Positions 1 to 11,054 of a stretch of 64,000 nt of DNA are shown here, piece by piece. Within the stretch, counting starts at the first letter, position 1. Each line of letters opens with the position of its first letter. The stretch lies in assembly GCA_903813345.2 (NCBI GenBank), contig CAIIXF020000006.1, positions 25,859,936-25,923,935 on the forward strand. The letters are read 5' to 3'. The notes under the pieces were generated by a model. That model worked only from the letters and a program-made list of their open reading frames with translations, searched no databases and was not told the origin of the DNA. This stretch comes from Owenia fusiformis. Taxonomy: Eukaryota > Annelida > Polychaeta > Sabellida > Oweniidae. The position numbers and the translations under genes are program-made.

Positions 1-2331
1 CAACTTGTATTTGAGTTATCAACGATTACATTTTTTACAATAAATGGCGGCCATTTTGAATTGAGCGGCCATATTGAAAATTCCTTCTCATGCAGAGGTC
101 CTACACTCATAAGGCATAAGCTTATAAAATTTGAACCAAATCCGTCAACTGGTATTGGAGTTATCGCCTGGACACACGGACAAACGAACGAACGGACGGA
201 TGACTTCTCTATATCCCCATCGAACTTCGTTCGTTGGGACAATTAGGTATAATTCAGTTGAAACCAAGATCTAAATGTTCTTATAATTTCTGTACAATAT
301 CTATACAGCTTATAAATAGGAGAACAACAAATAGCTATCTCGGCAACCTCCGATCACAGGGCTTCAAAATCCAGAATATATTCTTTCTTTTTAACCTGCG
401 ATAAGCAGTTAGCATTTCCCCGATTAAGAACTCGCAATCTGATTGGCTGTCACAAAACTGTGACAGAAATCATGTTTTAGTCATTGCGCATAATAAGATC
501 ACATGATTCAGTTTAATCAAGCGCTTCCAAATTGGCTATAGCAGGGGGGAAGAAGGAGGTATGGATTCTGGACACCTGCTCAGGAGGATGCTATCTAGGT
601 ATTGTTTGTAATTTCATTGCCATAAATCAGAGTTGGTACATAAAATGGGATGGATGATCAATTGTATTACACAAGATTACAATGACAAACAAGGCATTAA
701 CATGGAATATGACACTACCTGACATTTGTTACAGACACCAACCACCAATGTCAAGTACATTTACATGCAAGGGGTTTCATTAGCAGCAGACAACAGGCGA
801 TTTCACCAGTTGTTTTCCCAAATCGCCTGTTGTTTTAAGGTACTTTTCAACTTTTCCATGTTAAATTTATGATTTTTATTAATTTTGCCATTTGTTTTCA
901 TTTTTTAGCCTGTTGTGAAAAATTCTAGTGAAACCCCTGACGATGCTAACTAATTTGAAAGCTTTACTTTTTAGAACTGACATTGACACATCAAACCCTA
1001 CAAAATAGCTTTTAGCCAGACAGAGTGGCTCATATAAAAGTGAATTTAAAAAATAAAAGGTTCATCCCCATACTCTCATGTTACTTTGGAACTACATGTA
1101 TGTATTTATTTAATATTTACAAACTACATAATAGTTAAAATAATGTGACTTGTGAATATTTATGAGCTGTCTTATGGACACCACTGGATTCTACACATAA
1201 TCGCATTTGTTCAAAGGACAGTGGATAATGGGATCTTTAGGGAACCTTTGAACAAAAAAATTTAAACTCTGAAAAAGTTTATTTTTGCTCAAAGAGAAGA
1301 TTATATGTAGAATTTTATGCAAAATGTTTGATGCGACCCCTTAAAACACTCTGATCTCCCTCTGAACGTTTTAAACTTAGACCATCATGAAAAATTCTGC
1401 ACCACTATACTGAAGCAGGGCGCTCGCTAGCACCACAGTCTATTGGCCAATGATGATTGTTTCCACTGTCTAAACTTGACTGAATACACAATAATAGCAT
1501 TTCAAAAGGATAAATATAACATAAATACAATTTATCATGATTAAACGATTGATTATGCCGAAATCTTTCTACCACACCTTAAATATTTCCCACAGACTGG
1601 TGAGAGCCCTGCTTGGTATCAAACTTCCTACATTTTACCCATTCTGAATGTTTTGAACTTTTATCTTCAGAATGAAAATTCCGTAAAGTACATGTACAGA
1701 GTTTTCATCCAAGTTTCTCAATTATCAATTGCCTGGTTTCTGAGTTGTCATCTGGGTTTCAAAATTGTCGGTATCGTGTTAGGAAGATCAGGGATGTCAA
1801 TGGATCATAACACGTTGGTTTTAACGATTTACAAATTAGGCTAACATTTCTAATCATAATATGTACAGAATACAAAGAGTACATGAACACATGTACATAC
1901 AATATTTACCATATACTATACAGTGGATGTATACGCTGTATATATACAAAATTAGTGTAATTGTCTCGAATATTTACACAACTTATTAGGAGGTAACAAA
2001 GAATAGGCCAGTTCTGCTATCAAAAAATATTTCCTCATATATATATCATGAGTAAAAACTTGGGGGAGATAGCTGACCACTTTAGCAGCTTCAAATAAAA
2101 AATATCTCCAATGATCAATATGACTGAAGAAACAAGGAGAGAATGACTTCTAATTGCTAAATTAGTTTCGTATATATTAGTTGAACCCAGCCCCCCCACC
2201 TCAGTCTCAGGATATTCCTTTTCAGCCCCATAATTATCTTTCTGTAAGAGGTCAGATCCCCCCCTAGTATTATCTGTAGGTGCGTAATTAAATCTGAAGA
2301 CTAATTTACACATATTATGATTCTAAGTGAC
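1..2331. other. Non-coding flank, 3' side of zinc-finger gene
   Basis: No convincing coding region is visible. The sequence is AT-rich, with one recognisable mobile fragment (770-939). Part of it probably holds the 3' untranslated region of the minus-strand zinc-finger gene that ends at 2332. The first 240 bases contain a run of ACGGACAAACGAACGAACGG-type sequence, which looks like a degraded interspersed repeat end. I could not assign it to a family. Confidence 0.5.
770..939. repeat. Short inverted-repeat element, GGGGTTTCA family, copy 1
   Basis: The fragment opens with GGGGTTTCATTAGCAGCA and closes with TTCTAGTGAAACCCC, so the outer ends are inverted. Inside it carries an inverted ACAACAGGCGATTT / AAATCGCCTGTTGT pair. 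Two more copies with the same ends lie at 4633-4964 and 37861-38036, the last in the opposite orientation. No protein is encoded. It fits a non-autonomous DNA transposon (MITE), but no target duplication is clear. Confidence 0.7.
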
Positions 2332-4117
2332 TTATTTCTTATTGTGGCTATTGATGAAATGTGATGTAAATGAATATACATCCGAATAGCGTGTTGCACA
2401 GAGATTGCACTGCCAAGGGTCATATGGTGAATGCATACCCTTGTGCATGAGATAAATAGCCTGGTCAAAGAACATTATCTTACAGTGGTCACACATCCAA
2501 GAGTTGTCTGCTCCACCGTGTGGTATTGTCCCCTGTCCATGACTTTTGATTTGCCCTTTACCGGACATTGTCAGCACCTCCCTGGGCATTTCTTTATACT
2601 CAAATGGTCGGCCTGCACCCCCCTGGTGCATTGGAGCAGCCCCTGGACCCATAGGTCTTCCTGGCCTAGGGCCCATCATTCTGTTGTTATATGGAGATCT
2701 AGGGCCTTGGATACGAGGATTAGAATTAAATAGAACTGTTTGTTTTGGTCTCGGTCCACCCATCATATCTGATCCGGGACGTTTCATCCCAGGTGAAGGC
2801 ATCCGTTGGCCCATTTGTCCGGGGGATCTCATCCGAGGACTGGGACCCCCTAAACCGGGAGACATTTGCCTCATTCCATTAGCCATAGGGCCCTTCTCTG
2901 GGGTCCGCTGCATCATCATATTTGGGGCAGGAACCCTTTGTCTAGGGCTGCCTTGAGTGAGTCCCATTGGTTTGGGGGCAATTTGTCGCATTTGTTTCTT
3001 TCGTGTGTCACTAACAAAACTATCCATTATAATGATCTCGTCATCATCATCATCATTGTCAACACTTGGTTTACTATTTGATGAGTCGTTATTTGATCCT
3101 GGGGGTACACTGGGTGTGGAGCCTGATCCATTTAAAGGGGCGCTACTACTGTTAGTATTCCCACCCTCAATGAGACCAGAAGTTTGTAGAGCATTCTGAC
3201 GATTTTCATTAACAACATTCTGTATGGAAGAATTAACGATGCTCTCAATGTCCTTTAAAGTTGTACACATGTTGGGGGACATTCCCTGCCCTCCTAGAGC
3301 AGGGGCGCTAGTGGTAGTCGGTGTGGCTGCTCCTGAGAGTCTTTCTGTACTAGATGGGGAATTATTACTCTGGGGACTTAAGTCAGGGGGACCTGTAGCA
3401 TTAAAATCCTGTATGATCTTGTTCAAAGCCCCAGGTATAGATGGTTTTATACCAGGTTCAGTCTTAACAGGGTATGATGCATAATCACAATTGCCCAACT
3501 TTTCTGTCCCGACTTCATTTTTAATACTAAATACTGTCGCTTCCCGTTTAATCTCCAAGTAATTGTTCCCAACTGGAGTATGAGGAATCTGTAGACCCTG
3601 AGTGGGTGGGACATTAGGAGGTGGGATAGGGTTTGATGCATCTGTGTCTTTTTGACTCGCTGATGACATCATACTTTCTGGTGTGCTGGGGCGTCTAGAA
3701 CTAACAGAACTTGACTTTTCTGGGGTAGGGGTATGACCCGGAGTGAGTACAGGTGTCTCTGAGGTTTCTGATCCCGAAGCACTAAACACTCCACTGATCC
3801 TTAATCCTGGGGGATTAATAGATGGTAAGTCTTCACTAGTGCAAGGAGATGGTGTTCTTAATGGTTCTGTACTCGAACCGCTCGACTCTCCGCGTGATAC
3901 ACTACCTGGCGTATCAGCGTGGTTTTTCTTGAGATGCTGCATTAAGTCTGCTTTACGTTTTCCCTTGTAATCGCACTGAGTGCATGGGTACTGTGGTTCA
4001 GAATGGATCACGAGATGTGATCGGAGTTTTGCTTTGGTGTTGGTGGAATATGTACAGTTTGCACAGCTGAATGTAGCTTCTGACATGCTATTTAAACGTA
4101 CATCCTTCAATGGTATC
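2332..4117 (-). CDS. C2H2 zinc-finger transcription factor, last coding exon (Ikaros/hunchback-like layout)
   Basis: This is the main coding exon of a nuclear DNA-binding protein. With the upstream exon at 7352-7533 it gives about 655 residues. It is entered through an acceptor (TTGTTGCAG) at 4118-4120. The upstream exon ends in phase 2 (AG) and this one starts with a single G, so the frame joins exactly. Two C2H2 fingers lie near the start (FSCANC...HLVIH and YPCTQC...HLKKNH). Two more lie at the very C-terminus (WMCDHC...HKGMH and WQCNLC...HFINSH). Between them is a long Ser/Pro/Met/Gly-rich linker of low complexity with an acidic run (DDDDDEIIIMD) that looks like a SUMO-interacting motif. 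Four N-terminal plus two C-terminal fingers resembles Ikaros and hunchback proteins, whose last pair mediates dimerisation. The family call is inference; the finger content is seen directly. The first in-frame ATG inside this exon is an internal Met. Confidence 0.85.
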
Positions 4118-4632
4118 CTGCAACAAAATAATCAAAAATTTATAATAGTAAATCCCTTTTATATACTAGATGCAAGAAGAAATAATCTTTTATGTCATTA
4201 AATATTTCCAAATTTAGTCAAAGCGATAACATATTTGAAATCCAAATGTAAAATTACATCTAAAAATATGGTTTTAAAAAGTGTTTAATCAACTTTGAAA
4301 ATGTCCTTGAAAATACCCTTGAAAATATGACTTCTAGGTCAGGGAGATTCCCCATAGACTCTTTGTTATAAAATCACGAAAAATGAATTTTTTTTCTTGC
4401 ATTGGACAGATAATATTTTCTTTTACTGGACATATTTTAATTTGCATAACTATTTGATACACAAGATAAATTGCAAAAGGAACAATGAAAATGTGACCTC
4501 TAGGTCAGGGAGATTCTCCATAGACCCTCACTGTTATAAAATCACAAAAAAATGAAATTTCTTTCTTGTATTGGACAGATAATATTTTCTTTTACTGGAC
4601 ATTTTCTTTTCTCTTGAAAGCCCATGGATAAG

Positions 4633-4964
4633 CAGGGGTTTCATTAGCAGCAAGCAACAGGCAATTTTCACCAGTTGTTTTCAGGGACTTTTTTCAATTC
4701 CATTATCAATTCAATTCATTTCTTTCATAATTCTTATATAATATACACTATAAAAACAAGCGCTAGACACCCTAGTGGGTAATGGGTATATGTTGCGGTT
4801 TAACAGATATTCTTAAAATAACATCTAGACTACATATAAAAGAAAGCACTTACATTATGCTATCAACTTATCAACTGTTCCATGTTTTATTTATGATTTC
4901 CATTAATTTTGCCTGTTGTTTTCATTTATTTAGCCTGTTTTGAGAAATTCTAGTGAAACCCCTG
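4633..4964. repeat. Short inverted-repeat element, GGGGTTTCA family, copy 2
   Basis: Ends are CAGGGGTTTCATTAGCAGCA and TTCTAGTGAAACCCCTG, as in the copy at 770-939. It is about 160 bases longer because extra AT-rich sequence sits in the middle, probably a secondary insertion. It lies in the zinc-finger gene intron. Confidence 0.65.
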
Positions 4965-5084
4965 GATAAGGGTACGGTAACGTGAAAATTGAACCACTAA
5001 AACTGATGAATATACAAGCTTAAGGGAACTTTCTAATACCCTGCCATGTTATCTGGCCAGAATTAGTCACTTGGTGGTGAAACC

Positions 5085-5345
5085 GGTGACTACAGTAGTA
5101 TACTATAGTGACGTGAATCAGTATAGATGGAACTGCCAAGGTCACCGTGGTAGCAAAAAGTGACGTAAAGTGACGTAATACTTGACCTTGGGTGCGGATT
5201 AAGGTTACCAATAGGGGATATGATGTCACTTCTGCTTCCACCTTTGGACCCATAACATCATAAGTAAACACAGGGTGGCATAATTTATTTTAATCCCCAC
5301 CGAGATAAGTGGATGGGCTACTATAAGAGTGGTATTATGATTATG
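5085..5345 (-). repeat. Dispersed inverted repeat, left copy
   Basis: About 250 bases here reappear in the opposite orientation at 8508-8750. Shared blocks include CCACTTATCTCGG, GTGTTTACTTATGATGT, AGCAGAAGTGAC, AACCTTAATCCG and GCTACCACGGTGACCTTGGC. A shorter third copy of the inner part lies at 7968-8085. The pair could be the terminal repeats of a 3.7-kb element or two separate insertions. Because a zinc-finger exon lies between them, separate insertions are at least as likely. Confidence 0.6.
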
Positions 5346-5461
5346 ACCAGTGTAGTCATTAACGGCCTTCATGGCAGACATTCTTACGCAGAGAAGTGCC
5401 TTATAAAATTAGTTACATCAGGGAACTCAGTCAGTTAGTTATTGACAGCCAGTCAGTCAAC

Positions 5462-5692
5462 ATGAAATTGGAGCCCTATATTGATGACCCAGATAAGTGG
5501 TCAAAGTTTCTGAAAGCGTCCGAATACAAGCTGACACCCATGGAAAGTAAAATGTACTCGAAGAATGGGAAACTGATAAGCTACAAACTTGGATTTTTAG
5601 AAGATCTCCCAGACTTAGAAGATAAAACTGCCTGGGAGTCGTTGAGACGAGATGGACCTGGTCAGTTTGGAAATGGGAATAATGTTCACTAA
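5462..5692 (+). CDS. Unidentified small protein, possible mobile-element remnant
   Basis: An ATG at 5462 opens 76 residues beginning MKLEPYIDDPDKWSKFLKAS. The frame stays open upstream without an ATG to about 5396. I do not recognise the family. It starts just inside the dispersed inverted repeat at 5085-5345. It is followed in another frame by a short, very basic stretch (to 5878) ending RFRPYRY, and then by a convergent open frame on the minus strand. The compact convergent layout resembles a decayed virus-like or transposon gene block more than a host gene. It lies antisense within an intron of the zinc-finger gene. Confidence 0.3.
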   Translation: MKLEPYIDDPDKWSKFLKASEYKLTPMESKMYSKNGKLISYKLGFLEDLPDLEDKTAWESLRRDGPGQFGNGNNVH

Positions 5693-5743
5693 GAGAAAAA
5701 GTCCTTACTACTCATAATGGATCAGGTGTACGAAATTTGTCAA

Positions 5744-5878
5744 AAATGAAGGATGCTGGACCAATGATCATGAGAAAGTTGACGAGGATGAAAAAGTTGT
5801 CAAAAAAGCAAATAAACGCTAGAAGGGATAGGCGAATAGAAATGGAAAACTTGAGATTTCGCCCATACAGATACTAAC
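5744..5878 (+). CDS. Short basic peptide frame, unidentified
   Basis: From an ATG at 5744 the frame reads MKDAGPMIMRKLTRMKKL and ends RRDRRIEMENLRFRPYRY at a TAA. It is rich in Lys and Arg. It overlaps no other feature. It may be the frameshifted continuation of the open frame at 5462-5692, because its frame stays open back to the end of that frame. No family is recognised, so this is speculative. Confidence 0.2.
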
Positions 5879-5907
5879 TCTGAATATATATTTCCCTAAG
5901 TTGACCT

Positions 5908-6273
5908 CTAAATGTCCACCAGTTCATCCACTGGAGAGAGATATTGACACATGTTACAAGCCCACATGCCCTCCTGATTCATATGATCATCGTGTAACGT
6001 GGCTAAGCAATTCATGTCCTTTATAGCTAAGGGGGGGGGGATGAGCCTGTGAATGTTGTCCAAAATATCCTCCATCTCCTCAAAATTGACAAACACTGAC
6101 CAGCGTTGGGTATATTTTTGCTTTACTTGGTTGTGATGGTTCGATGTCATTTCAAAAAGGACTATTATCGAATACACTTTGAACTCGTATCCAAGTTCTA
6201 AGTGTTGTGGTACATTCAAAGGTATATCCAATGTCTGATTTTGAACTGGTAAATCATTTAGAATAGTATGCAT
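5908..6273 (-). CDS. Unidentified 121-residue frame, convergent to 5462-5878
   Basis: This is an ATG-started minus-strand frame of 121 residues. It contains aromatic and acidic segments (RWSVFVNFEEMEDILDNI) and a late CxxC (ACNMCQYL). It faces the plus-strand frames head-on with a gap of about 30 bases. No domain is recognised. It may be a host exon, a mobile-element gene piece or chance. Confidence 0.25.
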   Translation of the reverse strand: MHTILNDLPVQNQTLDIPLNVPQHLELGYEFKVYSIIVLFEMTSNHHNQVKQKYTQRWSVFVNFEEMEDILDNIHRLIPPPLAIKDMNCLATLHDDHMNQEGMWACNMCQYLSPVDELVDI

Positions 6274-6279
6274 ATACTC

Positions 6280-7345
6280 ACGAATAACGTTTTGTCATTC
6301 TAAATCAGAGAACACAAAGGACAACACCGTTATCAACGTATTATCAACCTATTTCTATATCTATTTTAGTACTTTTCATGGAATCTTTATTTTTATGAAG
6401 TTCTTATTGTATGACTTTGGTTTTATTATTTTCATCAACCCTGTTTGTTGTACTATCTGTCCTGACAACTGTGGAATATGACGTCAACCTATTCGTAAAT
6501 CTTACTCTAAACAATTGGAAAGTTACGAATGACTAACGAAAGCGTACAAAAATGATCCATTCGCAACTTTACGAATTCGTAACTCATTCGTAACTTTTTA
6601 AATATTTACGAATTTACGAATTGCGAAGGTTCGTTACTAGGAACGGTACAAAAACGGGGCCCAGGTTATCATGTAGTCAAACTCCTGTCGAGGTAGTCAT
6701 GCAAACTGCGAACTGGTGGGTACGCATCCTACTCGCTTCTCCTTGTTTACAACGATAAGTTTAAGTTGAAATGTTTGTATAACGACGTGGTCCCCCTTCA
6801 TGTATCCGTGTATTCTAGTGCGATATTCCTCTCGGATCTCTTTTCACCACTGTTAGATAATACATATAATTCAAACTGACAACATCAAAAATTGACCATA
6901 TCAACAGTTTTTATTCATCAAAGTGTTTATTTGATGCATAACAATAAGTCATCATGAAAACGCTTAAGGTTGCCCCGCCTATCCGTGACAATGGTTACCA
7001 TTGTAACCATAACTTAGTCAATACTATGTTGGGTGTCTGGAGGATAGAATAAGGTCAGATATGTGTTGCTTATGTAGTAAAAGTTTCATGAAGAAAAATG
7101 CAAGATAACAAAAGTTATAACAAAATTAGCAATACTTATTGAACGCCCTGTAGTTCTCTTAAAACGTGTAGCTTAATCTCTCTACTAGTTCTTTCGCTAA
7201 TAATTATTTGGTTCCACTTAATTTTCTACTGCGCATTCGGTTTCAACATTGTACCGATATCGATTTTTTATTTAAGCGTACCCATTTGAAATTAAAGGCC
7301 AGACAATCATATAATATTTTATTTAAAATCATGTAGCCATTCACA
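6280..7345. other. Intronic non-coding sequence of zinc-finger gene
   Basis: No coding signal is seen. A stretch near 6490-6640 repeats TTACGAAT-type words on both strands (ATTCGTAACT, TTACGAATTC), a local imperfect palindrome cluster. Confidence 0.4.
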
Positions 7346-7351
7346 TCTCAC

Positions 7352-7533
7352 CTCTGTTTGCTGCATTTCTTAGAATGCCTGTCCCGAGAATAAGGGTAAT
7401 CAAACTCCTCCAAACAAGTGGGACAGGAGTATGTCTTGTCTGTGTGCTGTGCTCTCCTGTGTCTATTTCGAGAGCTCACATTCGCAAACGACTTGCCACA
7501 AATCGAACACACGAATGTCTTTTCTTTACCCAT
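7352..7533 (-). CDS. C2H2 zinc-finger transcription factor, first coding exon
   Basis: It encodes MGKEKTFVCSICGKSF and two fingers: a C2H2 finger ending HRRAQH, and a C2HC-type finger ending RDRHSKKC. The exon ends CAGAG before a good donor (GTGAGA, 7346-7351) in phase 2, which fits the exon at 2332-4117. If read through instead, a TGA follows at once, giving only 61 residues. The start Met at 7533 lies two bases after a possible acceptor (TTTTATAG), so an untranslated exon probably lies further upstream. The intron to the next exon (4118-7351, 3.2 kb) holds unrelated small open frames and repeats. Confidence 0.75.
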
Positions 7534-7967
7534 TGCTATAAAATGATAAATTGTACAAAACCGGTTGGCAGTTTTTCTTCCATGATAAAGAAATGTAATT
7601 TTTTCAAGAAATCATTAAATATAATTTTCAATAGGTAAAATTAAAATACTCACAGTTATTTTATGATATATAGAAAAAATATCCAATATATTTAGATGTA
7701 TACAGATACAGATCCTTACAAATGTACGATCCAAACGTCTAAGCCAGACAAGTGAATTATACTGAACTGACCAATACAGAATATCCTTTTTTATTAAAGG
7801 ACGCTTTATTTTTGCCAATCATTTGAATATATATAAGTGTGGTAGCAGAATTATTGATTTTTCTTTCAAGGCCAGATGTTTTGAATAGGTACCTATACAA
7901 AGCCAGTTGAGTGTACACGTAAGCTTAAATCTTTGTATTTATGTAGGTATGGTTTATAGGTTTTGGC

Positions 7968-8085
7968 AATCCCATCCACTTATCTCGGCGGGGATTTAAA
8001 TAAATTCTGCCAACTCGTGTTTACATATGATGTAATGGGTCCTAAGGTGGTAGCAGAAGTGACGTCATAATCCCCTTGCCAAAGC
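7968..8085 (+). repeat. Partial third copy of dispersed repeat
   Basis: It matches the inner half of the repeat at 8508-8640 in the same orientation: CCATCCACTTATCTCGG, GTGTTTACATATGATGTAAT, AGCAGAAGTGACGTCATAAT. It diverges after the CCCCTTGCC end. Together with the right copy it forms a direct pair about 550 bases apart. Confidence 0.6.
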
Positions 8086-8507
8086 AGCTGTTCATATTAT
8101 CTTCGGATATAGGATGTCCTGATGTTATCTTCTAGCGCCCGTAACGAATCTACGACCTGCTGATTGCTGATCTAATATTTTTCTACAGCTTGCTTCTTGT
8201 ATTTTGTTCTTGAATATAACTTCTTATTTTAGGGTTCTAGGCTTCTAATTATGATTATTTATTAATTGTTTCATATCTCATCTCAGCTCTGGTTCTCATC
8301 ATACCCTCTCTCTCTAACTCTATCTCTGAGGTCAACTGAACTTCTACTATCTGCCTGTAACTTTTACTCTACTAATTAATATTACTATTTCACACTTACT
8401 TGTAAATTGGCTCATTATCTACACTAACTTCTTATAATTACTCTGTTTACATCACACCCCTATAGCGTGGTAGCTCACCCTGCTACCACATTTTACAGTG
8501 TGGTAGC

Positions 8508-8750
8508 AATTTACTAATACCACTCTTATCGTCGCCCATCCACTTATCTCGGCAGGGATTAAAATAAATTATGCCACCCCGTGTTTACTTATGATGTAAT
8601 GGGTCTTAAGGTGATAGCAGAAGTGACGTCATAATCCCCTATTAGTAACCTTAATCCGTGCCCAAGGTCAAGTATTATGTCACTTTTTGCTACCACGGTG
8701 ACCTTGGCAGCACCATCTATCAGTCGTATGTCATACTGATTCACTATGCT
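8508..8750 (+). repeat. Dispersed inverted repeat, right copy
   Basis: This is the opposite-orientation partner of 5085-5345, from AATACCACTCTTATCG through the CCACGGTGACCTTGGCAG block to TGATTCACTATG. A GTGGTAGC word repeats just inside it (8467-8510). Confidence 0.65.
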
Positions 8751-8821
8751 TGCATATTAGAAGAAGATCTAGATGCTGGGTTATATCATCATCATTCATG
8801 TTATCATCAACAGTCATGTCA

Positions 8822-9096
8822 TAGGCGTAGCCAGGGGGATGCGATGGGTGCACCCCCCCATAACCAATGAAAAAAAAAGCATGAGATAGAAGAAAAGAGC
8901 TTTAAAATATTATTTTTTTATTATATTTTTTTTTAAAGTTTCTAGCTTAATTTTAAAGTAAGTTCCATAATTTTTTGAAAATTCAAAACAAATCTTATTT
9001 TTTGGCTTGTTTATGCCATAATTGCGCTCTTCTGACTGAAAACCAAAATCTCTTTGGCGATCGCACCCCCAAACTGAAAGCTGGCTTCGCCCCTGC
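8822..9096. repeat. MITE with TAGGCGTAGCCAGG ends
   Basis: It starts TAGGCGTAGCCAGGGGGATG and ends AAAGCTGGCTTCGCCCCTGCA, so the ends are inverted repeats, and inside are matching GCACCCCCC / CGCACCCCC blocks. It has no coding content. The ends resemble the element at 21131-21330. Confidence 0.65.
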
Positions 9097-9768
9097 ATGT
9101 TATGTCATTGCAGAACTGTTACAGGCCGGGTTACAGGGCATAACATGCAAAATATTTATTACAGATGCCAAACACCAACCACTGGGTGCCGAACACCAAC
9201 CACATAGCACTGTGCACAAAAAGTTGAAAAGATAATTTATAGGAATGTAATATTTACAGTTTTATTTTGAAGAAGTTTGATCAAATGCTTTTATCTGAAT
9301 TAGGCCTTCCTGATAAGCTGGATTATTCACATATGTTCATAGCTTGCTATTTGTTATTGTTAATTATATTAATTTTGTTGTGAATGTTATGAAAGCTGAA
9401 CAACTCTCAACAAGACAAAATTGAATTTTACTGGTTTTGGCCATTGTTGCATATTACTGCAACTGGGATACAGAATAATTGACAATTTCAAATTTTGCAG
9501 ACAGTCCTTCAAATGTAACCTTTCTTGCCTTTGGCTACATACAATACTAAAAAATAGCCAAGGTCATACAAACCCTGAAAAATCACCATGCACATCTACA
9601 GAATTTAAGTATATGTTAGGTTTTTCAGATTTTCAATTAAACAATTGTGCAAAAGTTGCAAAAACACAACTTTCTCAAACTCACAATTTGTAGGTGTCTG
9701 ATCGCATCAAGATATTATACTGTATTCCTATACCCGCTTCAATAATCTGTTTAATGAGGTACAACATA

Positions 9769-10102
9769 CAGTCAAAACAGAAATGTTTGTGACTACTTTG
9801 AATTTAAAAAATAAGCAATCAAATGACCATATTGAAACAGTTTATGTAAAAATAGAAACATTTATATTTATCCTAACTTTTGTATATTTTAGTTTGTTTT
9901 GTAGTTAAGCTATCATATCTGTGTCCTCTAGTCTTATATTTTGATACTTCTCTGCCATGTTATTTTCGGAAATATTAACATTGCTGAAACTCCCTTAATT
10001 ACAAAAGGCCACAGCTTAAAGTTAGGATAAATATAAATGTTTCCATTTTACATAAACTGTTTCAATATGGTCATTTGATTCACAAACATTACTGTTTTGA
10101 CT
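9769..10102. repeat. Palindromic TA-flanked MITE
   Basis: The left end is CAGTCAAAACAGAAATGTTT and the right end is its complement (ACATTACTGTTTTGACTA). The inverted similarity runs about 130 bases inward, through CAAATGACCATATTGAAACA and its complement to AGGATAAATATAAATG. A TA dinucleotide flanks the left end and probably the right. This suggests a Tc1/mariner-type non-autonomous element. Confidence 0.7.
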
Positions 10103-10104
10103 AT

Positions 10105-11009
10105 AGTTGTTTTGAGACACTGGTTGATTAAGGGGGGAGGCTAAGATGGGCCTAGAAAAAAAATTGTCCCAAATTTTGTCGGCTTTCATTTTGGTTGTGA
10201 CATTGCTTTTGCATCGCCGGTCTGTGGTTTTACAAAAGTTTTGATAATGTAGATTGTTTTACCTTTATTACATGGTAGAAACACTGTATACATGTTCCTC
10301 TAGTAAAAACCATTTTGTGCCTGAATTTGTATAATACTGGCGTCCAAAATGCCTGGAGCTTAGTTGTGTTTCAATGGGTGAGTGTAGGGATTGTGGCGAT
10401 ACATTACGCGAGGGACATTCATACTCATTTCAGATTGGACCAAGTGAGGCTTGAAACATGTATATATCGGGAAGATGGGAATATTTATTTTATATTTATT
10501 TGAGAATGAGGAGTGTAAACATCAACATGCATTTGAAAAATTCAAATAAAATGAAAGAAAATGCTAAGTTTCCTGACCTAGTTTTCAAAATCCCATTTCA
10601 AATGGTATCTAGACAAAAAACGTGCATTATGGCCGTGTCTTGATTTAGCTTAAGAGGAAAAGATTTATATTAATTGTATAATCAGCGTGTAAACATTCGC
10701 TAAAATGAAGGAATAACACAAAAACTTACCAGAATCCACATCTCACATTTCATTTAAATTTGTATTCACCAGGTGGCGCCAAAATTGATGCATTGTGGGT
10801 ACAGATTTACAGTTCTTGCAGGGTTTATTACGTGCAAAGAACTTCAATGTATGCAAAATTTGGCCTTAATTTGCCATAAGAAATTGTTAGTTGTGGCAAT
10901 TTAATTAAAAATTTGATAGATATGAAATTTTGATGACAAAAAATTGTGAAACACAAAGAAAGGAGAGAGCCAACATTGAAATATTCAAACCCCGTTGGAG
11001 GGTTCAACA
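10105..11009. other. CTR9 upstream region and probable 5' UTR
   Basis: This lies between the last repeat and the CTR9 start codon. There is no strong TATA box close to the ATG. The transcription start was not located. The AUG context is ACAATGT. No upstream coding exon is needed, because the N-terminal residues match CTR9 from Met. Confidence 0.4.
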
Positions 11010-11054
11010 ATGTCTGCCGGATCAATCGAAATCCCACTTCGGGATACTGACGAG
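11010..11054 (+). CDS. CTR9: CTR9 exon 1 (residues 1-15)
   Basis: Encodes [15 protein letters not shown] and ends in phase 0 at a GTTTGT donor. An in-frame TTG lies five codons upstream, but the conserved N-terminus begins at this ATG. A 6.3-kb intron follows. Confidence 0.93.

Noticed and set aside
2431-3484. Several plus-strand frames opposite the zinc-finger gene
   Set aside because: They are antisense shadows of the 595-codon minus-strand exon and have no domain of their own.
5085-8750. One confirmed 3.7-kb transposon bounded by the inverted repeats
   Set aside because: A coding exon of the flanking zinc-finger gene (7352-7533) lies inside, a third partial copy is present, and no target duplication was found. 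Kept only as a possibility.
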